Assembly: GCA_023014335.1 (NCBI GenBank) | Contig: JAECYW010000004.1 | Coordinates: 2,480,001-2,544,000, forward strand | Reading direction: 5' to 3' | DNA from: Galerina marginata | Taxonomy: Eukaryota > Basidiomycota > Agaricomycetes > Agaricales > Galerinaceae | DNA: 64,000 nt | Shown here: piece after piece, positions 1-9,567 of the stretch | Position numbering within the stretch: position 1 is the stretch's first letter | Layout of the letters: each line of letters begins with the position of its first letter | Notes under the pieces: model-generated | What the model saw: the letters and a program-made list of their open reading frames with translations, nothing else | Database searches by the model: none | Told to the model about the DNA's origin: nothing | Translations under genes and position numbers: made by a program

Positions 1-866
1 ATTGAGCCAGAAGTCACTTCCACCTATATCGCAGCCATTTAATATGTAAGTCAGAACTGTTGTTGAAATATTAATAAGATTGACAGTACTGAACATCATA
101 TGCAGAGAACCAAAACAACGACATTTTATGCGGCAATCAGTAACACTCACTGGACTGGGCAGCACGCTCTTTTCTCAGGCTATACAAAATGCTCAAGACA
201 TTCACCAGATATTTTCACGTACCTTTCCACAAGGTGCTCTTGAGGACTGGAATTCTGCACTATTTGAAGGCCATCCAGCAATTGATATGAACAATCGCTT
301 CTTTACACTTTGCAAACAAGCAATCACCGATGAAATATTACCTTTCTCGAATGAAGTCGATCCACATGGAATCCTTGCAGCTGCTATGGGTATTGATGAT
401 CAATTTGTTCATACAACAGAAAATGAAGTTGAGTACTATGAACTTATCAATGACCCTGACCAAGAAATCAAGTAAGCTTCTATTCAGATTATACTGTTTG
501 AAATCTTTAATAGTTATTGAACAGATATCAGCAAATCAATCCTATAAAATTCCGCTGTGGAGATATTGTCGAAGCCCAACTTTCTTTCATTTGTATTAAA
601 ATGAAAAATGAAAGATATAGGATGTTGACTGTTCTTCGGGCAATTACTATTTTGGACACCTCTTCTTTAAGAGTGCGTATTGACTTATTGCACTCATAAA
701 TAATTCAACTCTAACATCACTCTACTTGTAGGAAGCTGCCATAGCACGCAATCGATCTAAAAACCAAACAGTAAGGCAGGTTTCTTTAAAGAGAAAGGTT
801 GGATATGCCACAGATGAAGTTGTGGAAGCGCGAGATCGTCTGAGTCGAATGAAACTAAAAGATTAG
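1..866 (+). CDS. Uncharacterised basidiomycete protein, 5' part outside window
   Basis: Exons read as <1-45, 106-471, 525-672 and 732-866, joined by GT-AG introns of 52-60 nt and ending in TAG at 864-866. The first two exons and part of the third lie beyond the window, but the full gene is present in the right arm at 31624-32806 (299 aa). The C-terminal part has a GDIVEAQ motif, an LRAI-ILD stretch, then a basic LKRKVGY segment. My recollection is that this combination occurs in multicopy hypothetical proteins of Agaricomycetes; no function is known to me. It lies 512 bp upstream of the F-box gene on the same strand. Differences from the right copy include Arg/Trp and Cys/Arg substitutions. 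Confidence 0.7.
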
Positions 867-1039
867 AGATTTCTATGAAACTGGACTTCTAAGGATTAGA
901 TTTGTGTAGCTTTAAAAGCCATAGTAATATACAATCCTTACTAGTTATTGTAATATATTGATTAGTCTTATGGGTAGTTTAAATAGAGTCGTCAGGAGCA
1001 AGTAAATTAAGGCGTATACTACAGAGCAAGGGTCTTCTG

Positions 1040-1260
1040 CATATAGACTTTACGGATGCTGTGCAAGCCTGGGAATCATATCTACTTAACAGGCTTATGG
1101 ATCTTTGGTGTTGAATGGTGTTGCGGATCTTGTACAAGCCTACGGATCATGTTTACTTACGGATCTTCAGTATTGAATAGTGTTGCGGATCTTAGGCATT
1201 CAAAAAAGGTTACGGATCTTGCGGATCTTCTGGAGCTTGCCGCAAAAGAGTCTGTCACTG
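1040..1260. promoter_or_regulatory. Imperfect 70-bp direct repeat rich in CGGATCTT upstream of the F-box gene
   Basis: Two imperfect copies of a block of roughly 70 bp (starting TGTGCAAGCCTGGGAATCAT and TGTACAAGCCTACGGATCAT) are followed by further copies of CGGATCTT. The motif GGATC(T/A)T occurs at least six times in about 200 bp. The block lies between the stop of the first gene (866) and the TATA element at 1286. It could be a regulator-binding cluster; that is inference. In the right arm a LINE has inserted inside the first repeat copy. Confidence 0.5.
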
Positions 1261-1285
1261 CTTCAGGGAAGACTAGCCGATACAA

Positions 1286-1292
1286 TATATAA
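1286..1292 (+). promoter_or_regulatory. TATA element of the F-box gene
   Basis: TATATAA lies 86 bp before the start codon at 1378. It is followed by a pyrimidine-rich stretch (TTCCTTTCCTTTCTTCTCC), typical of fungal transcription start regions. The same element is present in the right-arm copy, on the opposite strand. Confidence 0.5.
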
Positions 1293-1377
1293 GCTGGCTC
1301 AAGGTCGTCTAGTTTCTTCAGTTCCTTTCCTTTCTTCTCCACTACTACTCTCTAAATACTCTTTATTCTTCCTGACT

Positions 1378-3308
1378 ATGGCAAAAAGTCGAACTCAAAA
1401 GCAAGCAACCCATGCTGGTGGGTTACATTTGAATTCAAAGTTGATATGATGCTAACCTTACAAATAATAGAAACTCCTTACCGTCGTCGCTCAGTTCGAC
1501 TTCTGAAGGCATCTGCAAATGAACCCGATATGTCAAGTGAATCTGCTATTCCAATCACAGGTATGAGTTTAGTTTATAACTTTGTTAATGGCTTTGACTC
1601 CATATTTTTCATACAGAGAACAATAATACCATAATGGAAGAAGATACAAATAGTAAGTAATCAAACTTGTATTCAACTTTATAACTTACTAATTAAAATT
1701 AATCATAGTGTCTGAAGAACTTCAGTATCCTGCAGAAGAGCATACTGGAGATCTTCATCTAGAAGGCTTCATTTCCAATAACCTTCCAGTAGGAAAGTAC
1801 AATTGCGAAGCTCTCAAGATGTTGTGGAAAGGCACTGTTCAAGCTATTGTTAACCAATCCATGAACAATGAAGAATCTCGTCGTCATGCCATTTGTGTGG
1901 TTCGCCAAGCCGCAGGTTGTTTGGAAATTGACTTGGGTGCAACTATACCAATTCCTGTTGGTGAAGACCGGGCAATCAGGAGGCCTAACATCTTTGAGGT
2001 CAACTATAGCATTCCTCATCTGTCGGACAAACTCAAACATGCATCCAAAACTCTCTGGGCCAAATGGGGAAATAGCCAAAATCTTGTTGATTTGATTGCT
2101 TTGGCTGAGGAAGAAATTCTACGACCAGATGTTCAGGCTTTTATCTTGATTCTCGCCAAATCTGTTGGAATCCTAAGCAGCAATATCAGTAAGCTTGTGT
2201 TATTATTTATCTGGCAATTGATATCTGATTATGTGAACAGTCAACAAAGTAACATATGCAATTCAGCGCAGCAAAATGTCCTTCCTTCCATCTGGCATAC
2301 AGAATAAAATCCTCGACCACCTCACTGCATATGATCGCCAATCTTTTGCTGAAACCAGCAAAAGTCACCTTCTTTGTCTAAACCAGTACCTCTGCCACTT
2401 GATTGGAGACATGCTCAAGGATTTTGGATTCACTCTAGAGACTTTCATGTCAGCTCTAGCAGACTGTCAGGCCATCATCACTGGATCTTTTGCACTTCAG
2501 CCTCTCCTTCCAAAAGAGCAGCGCTTCAACTCCAACAATCTCGATATAGTCATGTCTACACACGCAGTCCGACTCTTCCAAAACAAAATCCTCAATGGCT
2601 ACACTCTCCATATTCCTGATACCAGATTCCATTCCTATAATCCTGTTATCTGCGACCACATCGTATTTTCCCACAAGGATGCAAGACACACAATCCGGAT
2701 TCTCATTATCAAGAATGGACATTCTCCTTTGGAATCAATTTTCTACGAGCCAACCACCGCGATGATGAATGCAATCACCCCAAAAGGTCTATTCTCTGCC
2801 TACCCTGCACTTCTTCACTTCCGCATATCTCTAAACAACCCTTGGATGGCCTTTGACCAAAACCGCAACAATCCCTACCTTGGAAGACATGAAGCTGAAG
2901 AAATCTCTACCAACATGCAAAGCAAATATGCCAATAGAGGATTCATCACTACTTGCGATCTTCATAATATTGAAATGGGTGGGAATACCATGGCACTTGA
3001 GCATCGATGCCGCATTGATCCAGTCTGTCCACTGACTCCTCGAGCTGTTGGAGATCGCGGATGTATTCTTTGGCCTCTCCTCAAATGCCAAACTGTTTCT
3101 GCAGAAGGTGAAATGGATTATGTCATGCCTGGCCTTGATTTCAACCACATACGACCTCAACCCGATAATATCTACTGGACAGTTGGAGCTAGAGTATGTG
3201 GAGCACCACAAGCAGCGAGGCCATCTGGATTAGTAAGTTATCAGCCTAATTTTTACAACTAAATTCGAGTAAATTTGCCATTGATAGATATTTGCAGCTG
3301 ACTTTTAA
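1378..3308 (+). CDS. F-box protein with nucleotidyltransferase-like segment (left-arm copy)
   Basis: Exons 1378-1417, 1471-1560, 1617-1652, 1709-2188, 2241-3232 and 3288-3308 join in frame to 1659 nt, or 552 aa. All introns are GT-AG and about 52-56 nt. A short basic N-terminus is followed by a globular region (exon 4), then an F-box-like segment starting FLPSGIQNKILDHL (about residue 230), as expected of an SCF ubiquitin-ligase adaptor. After it comes ITGSFALQPL followed by NNLDIV, which resembles the GS...DxD signature of the minimal nucleotidyltransferase fold seen in many fungal proteins. Here the second acidic residue is Val, so catalysis is doubtful. The last exon is only 7 codons. The start was chosen by the TATA box and CT-rich leader. 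The assignment to F-box is moderate; the substrate is unknown. Confidence 0.7.
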
Positions 3309-3480
3309 CATTATCATGTATGTATATAAAGTGTTTATTTTGTATATAAAGGCATGTATATAGAAATTATGTATATAGAATAGCATTATAGATGTAATAT
3401 ACCACTATACAGATTTTTATTTGATCAAATGATTCTACAGACATGAGCTACAGTTTAAAACCTGGTAATGAACTGCTATA
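3309..3480. other. AT-rich 3' spacer with TGTATATA-type short repeats
   Basis: The segment contains about four spaced copies of GTATATA(A/G) between 3318 and 3380. No ORF or other structure is apparent. It probably contains the 3' untranslated region of the F-box gene. Confidence 0.4.
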
Positions 3481-3545
3481 ACTAACAAAATAATGAAGTA
3501 CGCTTTTCTGAAGTTTTTTTTTTTTTTGGGTTGCCGGACCCCGGG

Positions 3546-3573
3546 CCGGAGCACAGTCGCGACTGTGCTCCGG
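3546..3573. repeat. Perfect 28-bp palindrome
   Basis: The left half is CCGGAGCACAGTCG and the right half is its exact reverse complement. The flanks add further GGCC/CCGG symmetry, including a CCGGGCCGG repeat on each side. Confidence 0.9.
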
Positions 3574-4118
3574 GCCGGTATTCCGTGCAGCCATATAAAA
3601 AGTTGTTTTAACATGTTTGATGTATAATGAATATATATATACGGTTGTAGTAATCCAAAAGCTACTCTGCATGGCAACTACTTTAGAAATCCTTTTTTAA
3701 TAGTGTTAAGTTAAGTTTGACATGACTTTAAGCTGAACTATTGATTCTTTATATATATTATTTATCTACTCCACATTATATATATATTATATTCAACTTG
3801 ATCATATATTCTTTCACCAAACTAGCCACCCCACCTTCGCTAAAGCTCAGGGGGGCCCCCAAGAGGCTATCTTGGATGAAAGGATATATGATCAAGTTGA
3901 ATATAATATATATATAATGTGGAGTAGATAAATAACATACATAGAAGCAAAAGTCCCAGGTAAAGTTCAAGCAAAGCGTAACTTTACACTATTAAAAAAG
4001 GATTTCTAAAGTAGTTGCTATGCAGAGTAGCTTTTGGATTACTACAACCGTATATATATATTCATTATACATCAAACATGTTAAAACAACTTTTTATATG
4101 GCTGCACGGAATACCGGC

Positions 4119-4146
4119 CCGGAGCACAGTCGCGACTGTGCTCCGG
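4119..4146. repeat. Perfect 28-bp palindrome, second copy
   Basis: Identical to the copy at 3546-3573. The matching site in the right arm (near 27175-27185) has lost the palindrome through a 29-bp deletion between CCGGGCCGG direct repeats. Confidence 0.9.
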
Positions 4147-4211
4147 CCCGGGGTCCGGCAACCCAAAAAAAAAAAAAACTTCAGAAAAGCGTACTTCATT
4201 ATTTTGTTAGT

Positions 4212-4295
4212 ACCAGCCCGGAGCACAGTCGCAACTGTGCTCCGGCTGTGCTCCGGCCTGGCAACCCTAAAAAAAAAAAAACTTCAGAAAAGAGT
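4212..4295 (+). repeat. Partial third copy of the palindrome/oligo-A end
   Basis: An imperfect palindrome (AGCACAGTCGCAACTGTGCT) followed by GGCAACCCT, an A-run and CTTCAGAAAAGAGTACCTC repeats the end of the neighbouring fold-back element in tandem. The motif evidently spreads or duplicates on its own. Confidence 0.6.
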
Positions 4296-4433
4296 ACCTC
4301 ATTCAATACAACAGAAGTAAATAGAAACTTTCAGGGTTTAGCCATATAAGCTATACATAGACCATAGTAACCAGAACAATGACATATAACAGACCAAAAA
4401 GTAAAAAGAATAATATTTGACATGTAGAAGGTG

Positions 4434-5202
4434 GTCTAACTATAGGTGTGGCCTGGCAGAAACCTATTTGAGGTTGAAATGACTTACTACATTTATTCAC
4501 ATGAGTTACCGCATTAATTAACTCAACTTAGCACTTTAGGAAGGCATAATTTGGAAGAGAGACTGCTTTGAAGAGGGCTGTACTCTTTCACATAGCTCTG
4601 ATCAGGCTGAAAAAATTTGAACGTGCTTCCAAAATAGCTAAATACAAATCTAAATAGCCCTCATATTATGTGCACTGAAAGTAATGAGGTAAATGAATTG
4701 TTGCCATAGCTTCATTGGTAGATCTGGTCAGTAATTTTGCTTTTTAAAGATGAATATGTGACCTTCCTCCACATAACTTGGGAAACTGGGAACTAATAGA
4801 TAGAAAAGCATATTGATGGATTTAAATTTATGAATTTTGCAAAATTTTGGCTAAAGACAGGTGCAAAAGACCATTTTCTACCATTTTGAGGCTTGGGACC
4901 CAGTGATCCTGGACTACACTGGTGATTAAATATTAAAACAGGCGTATTCTGAGAGTAATTAGCAGGGTCTAATATCTTACATTGAAATTCCATCTCCCAG
5001 GTGCGGCCAATCCGCACAAGCATCGCTGCAGGCACTGGAAAAATTCCATCTTTTTGGTGCATTCTATCTTTATACCTACAGGGTTCAAACTAAAAAAAAT
5101 CTGAGAATTTACATTCAATCCATGGGCGAGTATATTATTTTCTCCCTCCCTCCTTGTCTCTCTGAGATGAATTAATTATGAAGGCCACACCTATAGTTAG
5201 AC
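4434..5202. mobile_element. Non-autonomous TIR DNA element (769 bp), left arm
   Basis: Perfect 20-bp terminal inverted repeats: GTCTAACTATAGGTGTGGCC at 4434-4453 and its complement at 5183-5202. The only long ORF (4793-5062, minus, 89 codons) has no recognised domain and is probably not a gene. Flanks show at most a 2-bp TG duplication; an 11-bp CATGTAGAAGG occurs on both sides but not adjacent to the ends. The superfamily cannot be assigned from this. Confidence 0.65.
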
Positions 5203-5393
5203 TGCCCATGTAGAAGGCTCATAATTAGTCACGTTACTGGCAAGACCTAACCTTAGATTAGGTGTACAGGAACAAAAGCTAAAAATAGACCCTAGCAACG
5301 GACATCAGACAACCATTCCCATGGTCAATAATAAATTTGAAACTATTAGAAAAGTTTGTAGACTTTTAATTCAGGGTCGGTCACAAAAAGTGA

Positions 5394-5488
5394 AGCAGTG
5401 GGAGAATTTCCATCGTTTTTGTTAGGAACCATTTGCTTCTGCTATCGAGTGTAGAAAACGAGTTCTTTTACTACGTAAGAACTCGTAA
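5394..5488 (+). mobile_element. 3' hairpin terminus of a Helitron-like element (CTCGTAA variant)
   Basis: About 95 bp, from GCAGTGGGAGAATTTCC to CTCGTAA, match the 3' module of elements A-E with scattered differences. The end forms a stem (CGAGTTCTT paired with AAGAACTCG) around TTACTACGT. It is followed immediately by LINE sequence. The intact LINE copy in the right arm reads ...CCCATATCTCG at this site, so the join corresponds to an A^T target. This suggests that the whole left arm belongs to an element whose 3' end is here. Confidence 0.7.
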
Positions 5489-7580
5489 TATGGGCCGCAA
5501 AGTAACCACCGGTCGTAGCGAATGCAACCGGGTACGAAACGCGAAGAACGCGCGGAACAACACCACCCCGTCCTTGGCCTGTCAACCTCGTCTGAAGGAG
5601 GGATTGGACCTCCCCCAACTGACGCAACCCAGAAGAAGGTATCAAGGCCTCTCTGAGCGATGAGCCCGCGCGGAACGCCTTACCCAATGCCTTGCGGTGC
5701 TGCCGCTTGGCGGGCGAAGGAGAAAGCTTCTTGGTTCTCCAACAAAAACATCAACAAACCGTGTAAACGATCCGTTGGGGATTGTCTGTCGTACCAAGGG
5801 CAGTACTTCAGGATGTGTGAGCGGGTCTCGCGAGGAGCGCCGCAGCGGGGACAGCCATGAGGCTCTTGGATGTTAAATCGGTCGTAGTATGAACCGATTG
5901 GCGCATGATTCAGTATACACCTGCACAAGCGCGCGAAGGAAGCGGCGTCGCCTCCAGATTCGCGAATATAGGGCCCACCCTTGCGAGTAGCCGGACGAAT
6001 GGGTCGCGGTTTCTTACCCAGCGTGGAAAGCTGGAGGAAATCGCGACCCAGATGTTGTGGACGGTCAGCTGCAGCCTTGGCCCAGCGTGCCGCCACGCGA
6101 GTGTCGCCTTCTGCGCGAAGGCGATCAAAAGTAACCCGCGAACCGAAGTCCACGGGGAAGTGAGCGGCCCCCCGAGCATGCTGGTGAGCCATATGATGGA
6201 CGCCCCACTTGAGATTAGTGGGGACGTAGTGGAAAGAAATCCAGCGTTGAGGATCGGCCTCAAGCCAGGCTTCGAGGAGTTTGCAAGCGCGCAGCGAGTG
6301 AGACTGCGATGAATGCAAGGAGGTATCAAGGGCTCGTTTTGCCATAGCAATCGAGTCCGTGAAAATAGCGACGTGCCTGCATTGCCGCCTAGTGGCGGCC
6401 TCGATGGCACGGCAGATGGCCGACATTTCCGCGTCGGGCGCGGTGGTACGACCCACAAGCCATCTGAAGCGGTCGACTTCAACGCCTTGTGAAAAGATGA
6501 CCCCAGCCGCGACGGACTGAGTGGCCCTATTGGGATTGACGTTCACATAAACGCTAGCGTCCGTCCCAATGCATACACCACCTTCATCCCACATAAACAT
6601 GTCGAAGATGAAGTCGAGGTAATAATTGAAATCCCTGTCCTTGTTAAGCGGGGCCAGGGATTCCTCGAAGGTGACCCGCGACCAATAGCGGTCGCGGAAA
6701 CAATGGCCTGGCCGGGCATGCGAAGCCATAGGCTCCAAACGCTCAGTCAGAACGGGGAGTTTCTTGACGATCTCTGAAATAGAACCTTTCGTGTTCAGCT
6801 TTTGACGGCGGGACATCGAATGGTAGGAAAGGGGGTGAGGCGTAGCCTTGCCCAACATGTGCCCGGCCAACAAAGACCGAACGGGATGAGTCTCCGAAAG
6901 GGTACCAACGCGCAAAATCGCGCGGTAGTTAAGCCTTTCAAGGAGAAGGTGAAAGGGGAAGAGGCCGGCGAGGGCCTCAACACCGGGACCGGGGGACGTA
7001 GAGAATGCACCTGTAATCCAGAGGGCAGCTTTACGCTGCATCTGACCTAAAAGCTTCAAAGCGCCCTTGCATCGAGCGCCTTCGAAGAACCAGAGACGAT
7101 ACCCATAGGTAGCAATGGGCACCACGCAAGATCGGTAAAGGAGCCTCTTCTCAGTAGGCTCCAAACCGCGAGTGGACGAGCCAAGCATTCTCATGGCTTT
7201 CACCGACGAGAATGCCTTGGTCGAGTAGAATCGCACATGCTCATGGAAGGTGAGCTTGCGGTCAAAAAAGAAACCTAAGTACCGCCAAAACGGCTTGGGC
7301 TTCAAGGGAGTCGCTCCAGTGAACGGGGCATAGCCCAGATCAATTGAAGGGTTGTAATCCGAGTGCGACCTGTCGAAGTGATAAATCTCCGACTTGTCGT
7401 GCTCGAGGACGAGAGCGAACTGAGTAAACAGTTCAAAAATAACCTTGTAAGCTTTTTTGAGGAGCAAACAATTTACGTCGAGCGACTTCGACTGCACGAT
7501 GAGTGTACCGTCGTCGACGTAGGACAGGAGCCAGCATTTATCGCGATGCTGCTCGAAGAGGCGCTGCTTGAGCCCTCTCT
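5489..7580 (-). mobile_element. LINE retrotransposon fragment, truncated at both ends
   Basis: The element runs on the minus strand. Its 3' side is cut at 5489 by the hairpin end of the left arm, losing the 3' untranslated region and poly(A) that the right-arm copy still has. Its 5' side ends just upstream of the RT active site and joins a JmjC-gene exon near 7580; the exact junction cannot be fixed by eye. The RNase H domain and C-terminal CCHC knuckle point to a Tad-like fungal clade. Confidence 0.85.
5680..7575 (-). pseudogene. LINE ORF2 fragment: RT C-terminal part, RNase H, CCHC knuckle
   Basis: The open frame covers only the last part of the RT, with YVDD at 7510-7521, then thumb and connector. 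The RNase H domain has Asp in GTDAS, Glu in AEMSAI and Asp in FTDS. The position of the fourth catalytic Asp (normally in NExAD) reads HHMAH, so it appears replaced by His. The C-terminus has CPRCG...H...C, the usual LINE zinc knuckle, and ends at 5680. Most of the RT and any ORF1/endonuclease are missing, so this copy is dead. A near-identical 3' fragment is at 30235-30728. Confidence 0.85.
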
Positions 7581-8598
7581 GAGTGATCTTTTTCCAGGGC
7601 CCAGTTCTTTAGACAAGTTGTTGAAGGTATGGTTCTTCTTAAGAATCTTAGGCTCTGAGCTTATCCGTTTCCCTCTGAAGCACCTGGCCCAGACTATAGT
7701 TTCTTTTGAAACCAACTTTCAGAATCGTATTCTTGTTGGGGATCCTGGGCTTCGTCAGCATCTTCGTATTCAAAGCACAGAATTGCAGACCGCAGAAACC
7801 AGCAATGCCTTGGTCGCATATAAGTCAAAAGGCCGCAAAACAGTCAAAGTCTACAATGATGTTACTCGTGTACTTGCCTTATACCGGATTATCGATGTCG
7901 CCTCAAAGTTCCTGGGCAGACAAAGTCTGGTTCCCGTTCCAGTGCATCCTAAACTACCCCTGCCTAAATTGACATCCTTTAGAGTAGGTTCTTTTCTATT
8001 ATTGGGAGAGATCTATTCTGAATATTTGCAGAAAGCGATGCTTAATGATTGCCAAGACTGCCTCACAGCAGCGCGCCTAAATTTCCAGAGCCATGCCATG
8101 CTCGCAGTCCCTTTTTCCCAAGACAATCTTCATTTGAGCTCCTTGAAGTTCTTGTGCCGAGTCGAAGCCTCTACAAATGGGTTTTATACCCTATGGAACC
8201 TCCAACTGGCTGCTATGCATCTCAGACATCTCATAACTATGGACTACACCTCCCAAAATGAGAATATACCTGACGTTCCTGAAAATCTGGAACTTTTGAT
8301 TTTCTCTTCTGAAGAGTAAGCAGATTTTTTTCAATGTTTTTCTCAATTGTCGAAAACCTTCATCTTTACTTTTATAGGGTTAACAACTCCTTAACGCAAC
8401 CAGAAAAGAATATGTTTGATAAGCTTGTAAAGGACCATGGTCCTGTAGGCTTTCGTCTCTCGCTTCAGATAGCCTTGCTGGTGTCTCCAATCTTCTTGCT
8501 TAGTGGCACTAAACTCTGTTCGGTCTCCTGGGACAAGGAGGAGTTGATTCGTGTAAGTGTTTATCCTCAAATCTACTCTTAGAGCTATATTCTTACTA

Positions 8599-8985
8599 TT
8601 ACAAGTTCTTACGTAGTAAAAGAACTTGTTTTCCGGCCTGCATAGCAGGCAGAAATGGTTCCTAACAAAACCAATGGAAATTCTCCCACTGCTATAGTGA
8701 CCCTGCATGGTTTCTGTATCTCACCCATTACTGGGCCAATTTTTATGATCTTGGTATCAAAAAAATCGTAAAAATCAGGGCCAGATTTTAGGCTTGTTAG
8801 AACCGCCTCATTTTTCTGCTTTTTTTGAGTATAAGATCATCCCAATCGGTTCAGATTTGAGCGGACTACATATTATTTATGTATTTAATATCTATTTATT
8901 TAATAACAGTGTAAGTCTTCAGGCACTGCCTCACCCCAAAGTAAGAACTTGTTTTTGCCATGCGCAGCAATGGCCTCTGACCAAG
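8599..8985 (-). mobile_element. Helitron-like element A: minimal 5' + 3' modules (387 bp)
   Basis: Oriented 5' to 3' on the minus strand. It starts CTTGGTCAGAGGCC (at 8985) and ends at the hairpin CTTGTAA (at 8599). It has no linker unit. It sits in an intron of the JmjC gene (donor 8553, acceptor ending 8996). Removing it at ACTA^TAAG leaves a normal intron of about 57 nt. No target duplication. It lacks the CACGTG palindrome that other copies have. Confidence 0.8.
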
Positions 8986-9366
8986 TAAGTTTCAAGTATT
9001 CCAAGGCTTTGGGTAATCAGAAGCCTGAAATTATATTGCCCATCGAGAAGATGATTTGGAAGGTTTTATTCGATATCGCACAAGGTGTTACACAGCCTTA
9101 TCTAGCTATGCAAGATCTGATGGGAGAACTACCCTGGGGTGATATTGATGATATGTCCGATGCAGAGATTGAATGGTTTAAGCCTGGTATTATTAATCCA
9201 CCCTATTGAGTCTCATTTATTCACTCACATTTCTTTATCTTTAGACCCAAATGTCACTAACGCTTTGCCTTCTCCTGTCCATGTTTCTATTGTTGGCCCA
9301 ATCTCACCAAACTGGCCTATGGCAGAAGTTCTGCGACCTACAGCTCCTGCACAAACAGCTGGCTCA

Positions 9367-9567
9367 TCTGCAGCTGCAAATGTGAACGCAGCTGCAGGTG
9401 CAAATGTGAACGCTGATGCAAATGCAGCCAACGTCGAGGCAAATGCAGATATGAACACAGATGCAGATGCAGATGCAAACATAGATGCAAATGCAAACAC
9501 AGACGCCAATGAGGATGCAGACCGTGATGCTGATGCTGATGCTGATGCTGATGCGGATGTGGATATG
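9367..9567 (+). repeat. Coding Asp/Ala/Asn low-complexity tract
   Basis: Imperfect GCAGAT/GATGCT/AATGCA hexamer repeats encode alternating Asp-Ala and Asn-Ala dipeptides within the JmjC gene, ending in a pure (GATGCT)n run. The frame stays open throughout, as expected for a tract that evolved inside a coding exon. Confidence 0.75.

Larger units (their letters stand above)
3481..4211. repeat. Fold-back (long inverted repeat) element with internal 28-bp palindromes
   Basis: Outer ends ACTAACAAAATAATGAAG and its complement CTTCATTATTTTGTTAGT are inverted. The arms (about 3481-3830 and 3862-4211) match except for a diverged middle block near 3710-3755 versus 3935-3985. In each arm an A/T homopolymer of 13-14 nt is followed by GGGTTGCCGGACC and a perfect 28-bp palindrome. 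The inner part contains a second TIR pair (CTACTCCACATTATATATAT). No coding capacity was seen. No convincing target duplication was found. This is either a fold-back transposon or two inverted copies of one short element. Confidence 0.75.
1..5488 (+). repeat. Left arm of large inverted repeat (cut by window start)
   Basis: This arm is the reverse complement of 25838-32489. Paired positions sum to 32490 up to about 1076, to 31297 after a LINE present only in the right arm, and to 31326 after a 29-bp deletion in the right arm. The translated genes differ at only a handful of residues. The arm holds two genes, a fold-back repeat and a TIR element. It ends at base 5488 with the sequence ACTCGTAA, directly after a hairpin, and abuts LINE sequence. 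The outer end lies left of the window. Confidence 0.95.

Noticed and set aside
4793..5062. 89-codon ORF inside the TIR element (also 26264-26533)
   Set aside because: No domain or codon signal, and the identity between arms reflects recent duplication only.
4421..5218. CATGTAGAAGG direct repeats as target-site duplication of the TIR element
   Set aside because: The repeats are not adjacent to the TIR ends, being offset by 2 and 5 bp, so they do not behave as a target duplication.
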